Source: Temnothorax longispinosus
Lineage: Eukaryota; Arthropoda; Insecta; Hymenoptera; Formicidae
Assembly: GCF_030848805.1 (NCBI RefSeq)
Contig: NC_092364.1
Span: forward strand, 21,123,447-21,187,446
Direction: 5' to 3'
DNA: 64,000 bases
In this document: positions 23,601 through 35,251 of the stretch, in pieces
How the letters are laid out: every line of letters starts with the position of its first letter
Position numbering within the stretch: position 1 is the first letter of the stretch
The notes under the pieces: generated by a model
Database searches by the model: none
The model's input: the letters and a program-made list of their open reading frames with translations, nothing else
Told to the model about the DNA's origin: nothing
Translations under genes and position numbers: made by a program

Positions 23601-26021
23601 GCAATTAGTGCATATACAGTGTATATACATAAGACTGATAAGAGTTTGCAATAAACGCACTTATTTGCATATGATATAATACAGAGTAGCTCAAACAGTT
23701 TTTTGTAATTGTAGTATTTTGCAACTAATGGTTTGTATTCATACTGTACATAGTCCGTTCTTATTTCATGACGGTCTTATATAATGTCTTAAGATGCTAA
23801 GACGGTTCTGTGATTGGTTTATAACATCTTAAGATTGTGGTTAAGGCGGTCTTAAATAAAAGATCTGACTATGAATGCAGACTTGTTTTTCATGTTTGAG
23901 ACCGATTTTTTGTACGCCACGCGCTTGCTACTAAGTAATAATTTGCATAGTAATAGTTGCATAGTAGTTATGCAACATACGATGTGCTACGCGCGTTATT
24001 CCAGGGTAAAAATAGAACTTGCCAACTTTAATTATAACTGTTTGTGATAACATAATATATTGTGTATAATGCAAACACAAATATTATCAAGTGCAAAACA
24101 ATGTTATCAAGCTTAACATAAAAATTTAAAATTAGTTACATGACATCTAATCTTTCCAACTCACTTTAAAATATGTTGAGATTTCCGTGATAAAATAAAC
24201 GTAACATTAGAAAATGGATTAGCATCGCCGAAAAGACGCAACAATAAAATTCAATAATTTTAAGTTTTATACATGTCGAAGTAAGTTTTGTGTAACACAT
24301 TAATGCATGCAAGCTTAGTATAAATATTGCAATTTTGTATATTTACCTCGGAAATGGATTACGCTTTATATCTTCAATCGCGGCATTTGCTTTCTCAACG
24401 TTCCGACAGGCCAAGATCACTCTCGCGCCTAAATGGAAAATTGATATCTATATAATTATTTGTATTATGTAATTATTTAAATGCTCTTATATTATTTATT
24501 TATAAACAGAGAAAAAGAATATTCTTGATTTGATACAAAACAATCTATATCTTCTTATATAAGACTTCTTTTTTCCATTTTTTATCTCAAATGACTTCAT
24601 TCAATCAAGGTTTATTCTTCGTTTAACGCAATACAAACTATATCTTTTTATATAAGACTTCTTATTTCCATTTTTTATTTCAAATGACTTCATTCAACCA
24701 AGTTTTCTTCGTTTAACGCAATATAATCTCATTTCAAGATTTCCACGTTGAAACTAAAAATATTTTCAAATCATGAATATTCTTTTTCTCTGTGAACAAT
24801 GTTTTGTATTCGCAATGGTATGTACTACAATGTAGAACGGATTTACATTAGACTTTCACTAAGTAGAAAGTTAACGAAAATTAAATTCAACAGGAAGGGT
24901 GTGAATAATTCTTGCATTTTGAATCAGCTGAATCTCTCTTTCTTTTCAAAGAGAAAGAGAGGGAAAGAGAGACAAGATATATGAGAAAAAATGTATATTA
25001 TTTAATTAATAAATCTAGAGAACTTGAAAGGAGATTATCCTCTAATTGATAAATATATAATAAAAATTCTCAAGAATTTCTAAATTGATCATAAACAGTT
25101 ACATTTATTAAATATAATATATATTATAAATAACATATTATATATTTAATGTTATAATGTGTATAATATTGTAAGAATATAATTTTTAATATTATAATAT
25201 TAATAAATAAAATAAAAATAAACATTTTTATTTAAAAAATGTAAAATTTTTCGTTTTCTTGTGTTAACATACATATTAGCTGGAGGTATTTTTACTGACA
25301 TGTGTGATTGACATGTCACTATCATTCGATTTTAAAATTTAGATTTAAACAAGCATATAATGCGATTTTAATCAATATTTTGTCGCAAGTCAGATTTCAC
25401 AGTAATTGTTTCGTTTCTCAGTTAAGTACATTATCAATTGATCTTTAATCAAGATATGATAATATCTGCATTTTCTTATTTTACAATAAGACGATCTAAA
25501 GGTAACGACTATAAATACCAATTTTAAAACAAAACTGCGTATAAGCTGCGTTCTGAGTCACATACCCCAGTAACCATCTGAAATCTACATATATAATAGT
25601 ATGTGACGTAAACTATAGATGTTTAGTACTGGTACTGCAGTGGATGTTAATAATCAGTACACTGGTAAGGCACAAACATATGTCCATGTAAAGAATATTG
25701 AATAGACTTTGTTCTAATAATACCTTCTTTGTTAAACATCGGAGAAAAAACGGATTAAAATTTTTTTGATTTGTTTTTCATTAAAGAATAACATTTTGTG
25801 CAATTAATAAATGTATCTAATATATACACTCGCGCTCGGAGACACAAACATATAAGCAAGCACATTGAAATCACTACTTTCACTCATTTGTTGATTAAAA
25901 ATTAATATTTACCTCTTCTGTAAAAATCTCTTGCAGTTTCCCTGCCGATTCCGGTGTTCGCACCTGTTATAATGGCAATTTTGCCATCCAAACGCACCTG
26001 ACTAGTGCATAATATCTGCAT
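20662..26021 (-). CDS. Short-chain dehydrogenase/reductase, retinol dehydrogenase 11-14-like (copy 1, 332 aa)
   Basis: Six exons: 26021-25913, 24428-24347, 22869-22559, 22179-22051, 21496-21280 and 20812-20662, 999 bases including the TAA. ATG at 26021 was chosen because it lies just before the Rossmann core, although the frame is open further upstream. Visible SDR signatures: cofactor loop TGANTGIG (residues 19-26), NNAG (111-114), NVSS with the catalytic Ser (162/163), the YMQSK active site (Tyr191, Lys195), and HPGVIRTEL after it. Members of this family reduce retinal or other lipid carbonyls with NADP(H) and are often ER- or mitochondria-associated; the substrate here cannot be told from sequence. 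No long N-terminal membrane anchor is seen. The exon 3 donor ATAT|GTACGT was preferred over the nearby GTAAAA because only it keeps phase. It is the tandem partner of the gene at 27943-32217, and its introns carry hairpin elements. Confidence 0.93.
21738..21897. mobile_element. Hairpin MITE with TA target duplication (Tc1/mariner-type candidate)
   Basis: A 160-base element whose ends form a near-perfect inverted repeat of about 60 bases. The left end begins CGAATATAGAAAACGG and the right end finishes CCGTTTTCTATATTCG; the shared inner block is AAGAACCAGGCGCGGTAAAT. It is flanked by TA at 21736-21737 and 21898-21899. There is no ORF. It lies in intron 4 of the first SDR gene. The TA flanks and terminal repeats fit a non-autonomous Tc1/mariner derivative; the superfamily is inferred. 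Confidence 0.8.
23748..23876. mobile_element. Possible short inverted-repeat element
   Basis: The left end CATAGTCCGTTCTTATTT and the reverse of the right end (CATAGTCAGATCTTTTATTT) match imperfectly. The interior repeats CTTAAGAT and GACGGTCTTA-like words in both orientations. It lies in intron 2 of the first SDR gene. No clear target duplication is seen. Confidence 0.4.
24506..24793. mobile_element. MITE-like element with 28-base terminal inverted repeats and an internal tandem duplication
   Basis: The left end ACAGAGAAAAAGAATATTC and the right end GAATATTCTTTTTCTCTGT are mirror copies, extending to about 28 bases with one mismatch (CTTGATTTGA against CATGATTTGA). Inside, a block of about 94 bases starting near 24541 is repeated from about 24635; both copies contain TTATATAAGACTTCTT and CTTCGTTTAACGCAATA. 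It lies in intron 1 of the first SDR gene. No coding capacity and no obvious target duplication. Confidence 0.65.
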
Positions 26022-27942
26022 CTTTACTTTTCTTCTACTGCGATCACTGAACTGACTGAAACTCCTGTCTCGACGTTCGTGCAAACGTTGAACGTCACGT
26101 GGTGGAAGTAAGTAAGTAGGTGAGGTAGGAAAGTTAAATTGGTACAAGTGGGGCCTCGTTTAAAAGAATAACTATACACTGAAAATAAAATTGCTCAAAA
26201 AAATTAATTGTATGTAAATTGCATACACACACACATGTATAATTTGGAAATTAATACTTTAGTCTCACACGTAAAATAACATGGAAATATGCGAATTATT
26301 TTTTATTCTTTCACAATATGTAACTCTAATCTCTAACTTTAAGCTCACAATCAGCTTTAAAATTTCTAATTTCTCACTACAATTGTATTGAATTATGAAC
26401 TGAAATATTATTTGTCTTGAGTTTTTATCTAGTAAGTATTATACATTAAAATAAATTAATTTTTTTACATGTTTTTTATTTTATATTTAATAGAAAGTAT
26501 TTACGTACTCGTACTATTTCTTATTAATGTTTAAATTGATAGATGGTTGTAAATTTTGTTCAACAGACAATAAATATACAATAAAAATGTAAAATCCATT
26601 TTAGATGATTAAAAATTCGTGTTAAAACTCCAAATAATGTTTCATTTGTAATTTTATATGCCATATGTAATATGACAAACAACTAAAAATTCAAAATGTG
26701 CGCATACACACGCATAAAATGCACATATGTGTGTTTATCTAAATCATAAACCTTATTGATATGAACTGGTCTATAGTTGTCTATAGTTTCTGTATTAGAA
26801 GTAGCGTACGAAGGAGGTCAGAGAGAGGACCATCTTTTTCTCTTTTCATACTTCCGGACACTTTAGTGAGAGAAATATCATTCTCTCTCTTTTCCTCTTT
26901 CCGTACCTCCGGATACTTTAGAGAAAGAAGTACGTTACGCTATATATTTTGCCAGTCCATATCTACAAGATCTATGATCGAAATACATAATAAATTAGAA
27001 TTAGAAAGATGTCAGATTTCTACATAAAAATATGATGCTACTTATATTAGTTACTTAAAATCGTGGCGGCTTCAGACACGTGTAAGTAAAATCATTAAAT
27101 AATTTTTTAATATATAATAACTGGAAACTAGTTTTTCGGCAATATCTTAGCAATTTCAATTAATAAAGATGTGCAATAAAATTAATGTATTTATGCAAGA
27201 AAAAGCATGATTTTTTTGTTTTTGAAAGGTTAAAGAATCTTAAATACCTGACTTATTACGTTCGCTCGTATATACATATATTTAATAAACACACACATAT
27301 ATGGTTTTTTATCTTTACTTATATTGAAATTATTATATCAAAAAGATATTCATATATTCTTTTATACTCTTTTTTATATTGAATTGTAATATCAAGAAAT
27401 TCTTAACGTAAAAAGATATATATTATAGTATATATCCTTCTCTCTTACAGAATTTCGCCAGAATTATCGAGTTGCGGCTTAGACTCTGATTAGAGGAACT
27501 CTATTATAGTGGTAAAAAAGATAAAAAGAAACATTAAGTAATAGGTATGTCAAAATTTAAAATTTTATTTGTGATTACAATTATATTAGAAATAATTAAT
27601 TTAATTTCTCTAAATTAAATGCGCGCGCAAAACATAAAAACTTTGCGATATATAATTAAAATTTTATTAGTAAAATGTTAAGAATGGTAACTATTAAAAA
27701 TTAAATTAATATTAATTATTTGAATTTTTTAAAAATTTGTAACTTACTTTACTATCTTTATATAATTTATCTTATAATCCATCTTATAATCAATCTTTAG
27801 AACTTATCTATTTGTTAAAGAAACATGTTTTCTATTTTTACTTACTTCAAATGTACACATAATAATTAGCAAACAAAAGTACATTTAATTTAAACAATAC
27901 ATTATTTTAAACTTAATGTATGTTAAATACTAATTAAATACA
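26022..27942. other. Spacer between the two SDR genes
   Basis: This must hold the promoter of the first SDR gene and the 3' UTR of the second. A direct repeat of a pyrimidine-rich unit, built on CTTCCGGACACTTTAG and CCTCCGGATACTTTAG, lies at about 26840-26925. A dispersed repeat copy is at 27449-27512. No further gene seen. Confidence 0.6.
27449..27512 (+). repeat. Dispersed repeat, copy A
   Basis: It shares an interrupted match of about 60 bases with the reverse strand of 40950-41015. The common words are CAGAATTT, CTGATTAGAGG and ACTCTA in the same order and spacing. Identity as a transposon fragment is inferred; the family is unknown. Confidence 0.55.
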
Positions 27943-30900
27943 TTATTTAGCAATTTGATGCGAAACAGTTGTCAAAAATCTGAGGAAGTCTGTATCAGGT
28001 TCCAACTTCAGAAGCTGACAGGTTTGATTCCATAAATTTTCAGCAATTTGATCATTTCGTGCTCGCCACTGTGGAGTCGCAACGCCGCATTCCCTTCATA
28101 AGGATAAAATAATGTAAAAAAATTTTGTTATAAAATATATTAAAATAGAGAAGAAAAATATTGAAATATTTTCTTTTTCTTGCAGTTATTCAAATACAAA
28201 TGTTGAAATGTGTAAAATTGAGATTTTAAAAGATTTTATGCGACTAAATTTGTAATGACAAATGTGAAGTATGCAACACATATTTATATTTTATTGAAAT
28301 CATATTATATAAAACATTATATATTCTGAAATATTGAGGGATTATTCTATTGCACATTATATTTAGCGGATAATTTTATTTAATGTAAGGAACACTGGAA
28401 AAAAACGCGCTGCAGGCAGAACTCCTTCCCCGCCTATATGTGTATTGTCTATACAGACGTATCAGCAAATTACTTCCCTTAGTATTGATACAAAAAATAT
28501 CAAAATTCGGAAAAAGCCCTATTTTGAATAATTACCAACACTTTTAACTGGCCCAACTCAGTGAGAATTACTAATTTTGCTTAGTAAAAATTGTTAACAG
28601 ATTTTAACAAATCTATTTTTTAGTCAGATCTAGTTTTTACTGACAGTCCGTTGTTATTTCTAGAATTGATTAGTTAATACCAGTATTGATGAAATTTCTC
28701 TGATAAAACTAGTTTTGACCAATTAAATCGGGTATTGACGGAATTTTGGTTCTGACGGTATTAACATATATATACTTTTTTCTTACCTATAATAGAGACC
28801 AGTCTCGTTAGCTGCCTGTTCGGCCACTGAACAATATATAGTCGTTTGTGCACCTTGTTCGGGATTCTTTAAAATTGGTCGCAGAAGCGATCGAAAACCA
28901 GTGCTTGCACCTGGAAATACTGTCGTGCTAAAATGTCTACCTAATTCTGTCGTTATAACTCCGGGATGCAAAGAATATACATTTATTCCGTAAATGTGTG
29001 CCTCTGAAAAACGTACGTATTCTAATTTATAAACTGTCTGATAGCACTAAAATATAAAAGGAGATGCAAAAAGTCTCTATATATCCTTCTTTATTTCTAC
29101 AGATTATTTTATCGCTTTGCACATTACTTTTCAAGAGCAGAGTGATTAAATTGAAATTATATATTTTTTTTTTTTTGCAAAAAAGAACAATGGAAGTCAT
29201 CATCTGTTGCAATCTTTAGCTTTATATTTTTGTAATTGAATCTTAAATCTCTATTAAAATAAACCACGTAAAATCAACTAAAAAATGTAATTTTATAATC
29301 TACTTAATTCCTTAAAATTTTATATTTATAAAAAATTTTTTTCAAAAAATCAGAAAAAAAAACAAAAAAGTATCAGTAAGTAACGTTTGAAAATTGGGAC
29401 ACTATAGAAATTAATATCTAAGCTAGGTAAAGCTAGCAAAAAACTTACGGTCGGTTTTTGTAATTAATTGAAGTTAATGTGCCACTTTGACGCACGGCTT
29501 TAAGTCATGCTATATAATATTAAAATTCTCTACAATATTTGCAGCTTGTAATAATTGTTTTTGTATACCTTTTAACCGACGAGCGAGTTCCTTGGTGAAC
29601 AATACGTTCGCTAGCTTACTTTGTGCATATGCTCTGAAGGGAGTGTATGTTTTCTCCAAATTTAGGTCCTCATGCACAGCGCCAACTATATTACAATAAT
29701 AGCCATCACTATTAGCTATTTCTTTCTATTGTTATATATCACGGAGAAGAAAGATTTGCTGATACAGCAAATTTCGTTAGTTAATATCAATAGCAAAAAA
29801 AAATTCGTGTTAAGAAAACTAATTTTATTTAGTAAAATAAAATTTTAAATTTACAAATTATTTTAAATAGTAACAAATTCACTCTATTTCTTTTTGCTAT
29901 TTTCTGATTTTGTTTATTTTTATATTAACATTTTATACAGCAACAATTTTGTCGTTATAGCAAATTTTATAAATAAGACTGTTTGCCTTAACAGCAAATT
30001 AACATAAATAAATCTATTTTATAAAATTTTTCTATCTTTTTAGCAAAACAAATCTTACTGTAACATTAAACTATCGTGACAAAATTTGTTTGTCCTCTCA
30101 AGAAATATATAATAGCAGGTAACTATTTTTTGCTGCAATAGCTAAATTATTTTTCTTCCATGATAACATTACGCGTTATGATCTAAACGTATATTATTAA
30201 CATATATTATAATTATATTTGTGTAATGTATAAACTTAACTAGAATGTTATTAATTTTACGTACACATGTGCATACACGACGAAACATTCAATATTCTAC
30301 AACCATAACCGGAGGATTGCATTTTTGGCAGTAGCAGGAGCGTCAGGAGAAAGTGACCAAGGTGGTTTGTTTGCAGCTGCAAGTCGAATCCATCTTCGGT
30401 CTTTTCTTGCGGGCACATCATCACACCAGCGTTATTTATCAGCAAGTGAATGGCTGATTCATTTTTCAACAACATCTCAGCACATTCTTTTACGCTTTTT
30501 AGGCTGCACAGGTCCAAACGATAGACCGCGAGTTCACCTCGATTACCTTGAAACTGTTCCCTATCTGCTCTGAAAATTATCATATATTATTACACATACA
30601 ATACGTATTGTGTGTGTAATTAATACAATTATAAAAATGTGTGTTAATTATACTAAATGTATATGATGTATATCAAGTGTGTATATATTAACTATGTTTA
30701 TATTAATATCTCAGAACCGTAGATTATAACAATTATATTTTATATTTTATGATATAACTGACATTTCATTAAATATTGAGTAATTTTATGGAATAAAATC
30801 ATGTTTGCTAATTTTGCAAACTGTTCTATTATTTCTCTATCGTGACTTCGTCACGATAAACATAGAAAAAAAATAATTTATTTTTCCAAGAACTTCATAA

Positions 30901-32217
30901 TTATTATACAAAGGAAAGTATCGACCATACATTATTAAAAAAAATATTAATTTATAAAGCAAAGACGCTATTAAAATTGCAAATTTTTTAAAGTGCCTAA
31001 TTTCTTGGAAGCGTAGAAAAACTTTTATCTTTTTCCTGTTTTTTCTTGCAGATCACATATGTTTCGTCTCTCTCTCTCTCTTAAACATTATGCTTATTAC
31101 TATTTTTAATTTAAGTAAACCTACCTTTTCCTAGTTGCTTGGTAGACAATAGGATTTCTTAAGAAACTTCGATTTACTTGACAAATGAGATTACATCTTA
31201 TCCTATTAGACCTACTTATTTGACGGCCTCTTTACAGTGCCTTGCAAATTAATTATATCGGAAATTCTTGTTGAAGGCAAGTACCTCGGTATAATTAAAG
31301 AGTTTTATGTCAAATACTCAAAAATATCTTACGATAGCAATATAATATATGTAACGATACATTAAATAATGAGAATTCTCTGAGAAAAATGACAATAATA
31401 TTATTGCTGAATTGTATTTACGAAAAATTATGAAATATAAGAATTGTATTAAACATATAAGTAGTGATAATTATGAATTACTGATTACCTATAAGCTCAC
31501 CATTAATCGATAAGTTAGGAATAATTACAAGCAAATTATAAATATTCTATTCTATTCGTCAACAATAATGCATATTTATATATAATAACTTTACTTACTT
31601 TGAGGGAGGATTTCTTCTTATATCTTCGATTGCGTCGTTTGCTTTTTGCATATCTCGACAAGCTAAAATTACTCTTGCTCCTAAAAATATAAATATTAAT
31701 TCATATATTCAAATGTATGAATACTATATTTCTCGTACCAAGTTATGCTAAAATACCATCAAACTGGTATATGTTCCCAGTGAGAAATGACCCGTCGAAT
31801 TAATGTCTATCGACGTCTATAGAAGAGAGAAGGACGTCTAATTAGACGTATATAGACGTCGATTCGACGGATCATTTCTCACTGGGTTATAATAATAAAT
31901 ATCGACTTCATACAACAAGAGATATAAATTCAGTTTATAAGCATGAGACTTACACATATTAAGAATTTATAATTTTCTTGCGATAAAACGCGATAAAAAG
32001 CGATATAATTAGATAAAATCAACAAATCCAATCTAACGAATCATTATTTCAAGAAATTATCAATTTCTGTTGAAATTTTTCAAATTAACGTAGAGTTACC
32101 TCTTCTATAGAGATCTCTAGCGGTCTCTTTGCCAATTCCTGTATTCGCTCCCGTTATAATTACGGTTTTACCGACGAGTCTTGCTGTACTGTTACACTGA
32201 CTATGAAACGGCCACAT
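27943..32217 (-). CDS. Short-chain dehydrogenase/reductase, retinol dehydrogenase 11-14-like (copy 2, 329 aa)
   Basis: Six exons: 32217-32100, 31680-31599, 30569-30265, 29685-29569, 29003-28787 and 28093-27943 (TAA), 990 bases. Exons 2, 5 and 6 have exactly the same lengths as in the neighbouring copy (82, 217 and 151 bases), and all intron phases agree. Signatures: TGANTGIG (22-29), NNAG (112-115), NVSS (161-164), YAQSK with Tyr188 and Lys192, then HPGVITTEL. An upstream in-frame ATG at 32319 would add 34 residues. I chose the ATG at 32217 because its N-terminus matches the length of copy 1 and because the upstream part lies in a tandem repeat. The expected activity is NADP(H)-dependent reduction or oxidation of retinoid-like or lipid carbonyls; the substrate is unknown. 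Key catalytic residues are intact in both copies, so both look functional. Confidence 0.93.
29739..30163. mobile_element. Possible AT-rich non-autonomous element
   Basis: The left end TCACGGAGAAGAAAG and the reversed right end TCATGGAAGAAAAAT form an imperfect inverted repeat. The interior repeats AGCAAATT-like words several times (29762, 29958, 29991). It lies in intron 3 of the second SDR gene. A similar end, CACGGAGAAAAATA, occurs alone at 9005. Boundaries are approximate. Confidence 0.4.
30838..30858. repeat. Perfect short hairpin
   Basis: TATCGTGAC and GTCACGATA are separated by three bases. It lies in intron 2 of the second SDR gene and is not followed by a U-tract. No known role. Confidence 0.7.
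31776..31886. mobile_element. Hairpin element rich in GACGTC words, copy 1
   Basis: A 111-base imperfect palindrome. The ends are CCCAGTGAGAAATGA and TCATTTCTCACTGGG, followed inward by CCGTCGAAT and ATTCGACGG. The interior is made of repeated ACGTCTATAGACGT-like words. It lies in intron 1 of the second SDR gene. A partial second copy is at 34797-34860. No target duplication is clear. Confidence 0.75.
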
Positions 32218-32230
32218 TTTCACGATATCT

Positions 32231-32367
32231 CTTTTACACGGCTTCACGACGCGCACCGCTTTTAAAACGTAACTGTCTACACTGTCTACAGCAACCAGCT
32301 GACTTTTACACGGCTTCACGACGCTTTTAAAACGTAATTATCTACACTGCCTACAGCAACCAGATGA
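32231..32367. repeat. Tandem duplication across the 5' end of the second SDR gene
   Basis: Unit 1 at 32231-32302 (72 bases) and unit 2 at 32303-32367 (65 bases) share CTTTTACACGGCTTCACGAC, then TTTTAAAACGTAA and CTACAGCAACCAG. Unit 2 lacks a 7-base GCACCGC insert. It probably lies in the 5' UTR, and the unit produces the in-frame upstream ATG at 32319. Confidence 0.9.
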
Positions 32368-32619
32368 TTGTATGCGGCTAAGGTCGTCCACTGAATTAGT
32401 CAGAAGAGTCTGATGGAGATTTACACGTTAGGGTACTTATATAAAGTTATAAAGAGGGAGAGGGGGGAGGCAGAGAGAGGGGGAGAGAGTGAGAGAGACC
32501 CAGATAGCCAAGCGTGATAGAACATATTGAGCAAACTAATGCATGTGTTTTCATATATTTGAAATAGAACACGTTACAAATACAGCTACATGACTGTAGC
32601 TATTTTCAAGAGCAAACGG

Positions 32620-33028
32620 TCCGCAATATTGGTATGTTATGTTGCAACATATCAGCAACATGACAGCAATGAATGATTCATCGTTCCATCTTGAGCATCA
32701 TAATCAAACGTGACGGCAACAACACATATATAACGATTTCCATCCGTTATTGTGTATATATGTCATCAAGCTATGAAGTTTTTTAATTATATCTCGTTGC
32801 TAACGAAGTGTTGACAATATGAAATTGTCACAAATCCCTCACTAATTGATGCTGTCTGCTGTCACGTTGCAATCAATTTGCTGTTAATAGAAATATAATT
32901 CATATGAGTTCAACCCGACAAGCATAATGCTGTCTCACCTTGTCCCGAGTTGCAGTCAAAATTAGTTGCATTAACCACAAGCTGCTATTGTTGGCAGCAT
33001 GGCAGCAAACTCACAGCATTTGGCTGTC

Positions 33029-33030
<2 letters not shown>
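32620..33030. repeat. Degenerate CAGCA/TGCTGTC-rich zone
   Basis: Words such as CAGCAACATGACAGCAA, TGCTGTCTGCTGTC and GGCAGCATGGCAGCAA recur in both orientations at uneven spacing. It looks like a decayed short tandem or satellite-type repeat; the unit cannot be fixed by eye. Confidence 0.5.

Positions 33031-33031
<1 letters not shown>

Positions 33032-33098
<67 letters not shown>
33032..33098. repeat. Compound GA/GT microsatellite
   Basis: About 34 bases of GA units pass directly into about 34 bases of GT units. Confidence 0.97.
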
Positions 33099-33102
<4 letters not shown>

Positions 33103-34796
33103 AATAATAAATAATATCTAATATCACATATTTTAGAAGTATATGGTATTTATTATAAGAAAAACCTCATACGAAATTAAGTTATATATACGTGGATCCG
33201 AAAACATTTCTTTTCCGATATATTATAATTAATAATAATAATGTTAATTATAATTATTTCTTTTGTTTGTTCGCTATTTTATTATTAACCAAATATAGTT
33301 TACCATATTAAAAACTAGAAATTAACTTGAGCTACCTAAATAATTCTAAATGATTCCTATATAATTTTACACTATGTTTTACCATATAACATCTTAAGTG
33401 TAATTTGCGGTTTAATTAATATCAAATTTCTGCATTAAATTATTAAAATAATTTTAATAATACTGAAATGTCAAGGTCGCAATATTTAGAAATGCCTAAA
33501 ATTGATGGTCAATATTGCACAACAATTATTGCGTAGTTAAAATTTATGTAATTTTTTTCTGTATTTAACAATGGCTTTGCAACACTAGTAGATAATAAAA
33601 AACCGCAATTCGCTTGTTAAGCTGACTCATCGTTGTTTCTTTTCTTTTCATTGCTCTCTCACGATTATATTTCTTTATATATACATAATTTCATAATCGG
33701 GTCGGCTGCTGTTCGGGCCGCAACGCAGAATTGTTATAAGTTTGTACATATAAAAGTATAATTTCTACTCTTTGTTTAGAAATAAACTTAGATTTACAAA
33801 AAAATTTTCAACAAAATCTCATGAAACTCTTTATATCCTGTTAATTCTCGTGTTTTCCAACTTTAATTAAGCATAAGTATATTATAATAATAAGTTTAAT
33901 ATGTAAGAAAGAAAAGAAACGAAGAAAGAAAGCTATAAAACTTATGCATCATACATCATAGCATTTTACATTTTACACTTTTGTTAAAATTAATAATGTA
34001 GTAAAAACTTTTTGATTAAATAATTTTTCTATCGTTTTTTACAAACAAAATATACAGTTTGCCTAAAATGGGCTATTGGCGCACAGTATTGAAACATTTG
34101 CCGTTTTTGTTATTATATGACCTGTTCAGTTACTATAATCTTAATACTTATTCATTATTACCTTCATCGTCAAAACTGTGAGAAAATGATAATCTAATTA
34201 TTTGAAGTATAAAAGTAGACCTCAGATTTTAGATAAATGACAATTATAGTCAAAAGTAAAACGAAAATTTTGATTCAGGTATGAAGAGAATTAATAAGAT
34301 ATAAAGAGTTGGGGTAAAAAAATTATACGCTCACGTATACGTAATCTCGCTCCGCGTGTACTTGGCGCGAGACACTACCGTGTCTCTTGATAAGTGGCAT
34401 ATATTACGCTATTTTCTCCTATTAATTTTCATAGTACAACCAACACTAATTTAAAGAAAATTGCTTATTAAGCTGTATAAGCTAAGTGCGCAATTTATTA
34501 TAAATCCGAGCTCGAGAATTTGTAGATCTAATCGTATAAAATTTATATGATATTTCTAATATTATCGCGAATTTTACTTTTTTATGTTATATAATTAATT
34601 TCGACGGAATATTATTATAAAACATAGGAAATTTTTGAAAATTTAACCAAGATCTCTCGGAAATATCGTAGAAAATTTAAAAAGTATTATTATACAACAT
34701 AAAAAATATATATATATACTTTTTTATATAATCCTATGCGCATATACGTATATTTTATAAGCCATATATTTTTTTTCGTAATCTCATGCAAAGTCA

Positions 34797-34860
34797 CCCG
34801 TCTAATTAGACGTCTGTAGACGTCGATAGACGTCAATTCGAAGGGTAATTTCTCACTGGG
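34797..34860. mobile_element. GACGTC hairpin element, partial copy 2
   Basis: It matches the right part of the 31776-31886 element: GTCTAATTAGACGT, AGACGTCGATAGACGTCAAT, then TTTCTCACTGGG. The left terminal repeat is missing or badly decayed. Confidence 0.7.
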
Positions 34861-35232
34861 ATATCTCTATGAACATTGGTGACATTTTAGACGTTACGTA
34901 ATAAGTAAATAATAGGTATATTAAACGAGGAAGAAATAATATTATACAAGACAAGTCACTAAGATATTGGCCACATTAAATAGTCGCGTTAGCAGTCAAT
35001 GACATTCGTCAGCTTGTGCTCATGTTTCTTTAAAAGAAATATTGTGAAGCGTTGTATCCGAACTTTATCTGCCTAGCATCAAATTTATGCCAACGGTTCA
35101 GAACGAGAATGTCGAGTGGCCAGCAACGGGAAAGGCGGAGAACAGGAGAACCGAGAGGTTCAAAATTGATCGAGTTCTCAAGCAGTCTGCACAGATAAAA
35201 CCTGTTTTTCTGGTGCATATATGGCGTTCTCT

Positions 35233-35251
35233 TATAAATCTACTGTATAAA
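35233..35251 (+). promoter_or_regulatory. Two candidate TATA boxes for the P450 gene
   Basis: TATAAA occurs at 35233-35238 and 35246-35251, 55-70 bases before the chosen ATG at 35306. Spacing would allow a short 5' UTR. AT-rich context makes chance occurrence possible. Confidence 0.4.

Noticed and set aside
32215..32319. Longer N-terminus for the second SDR using the ATG at 32319
   Set aside because: The extra 34 residues come mainly from a tandem repeat and have no counterpart in the sister gene.
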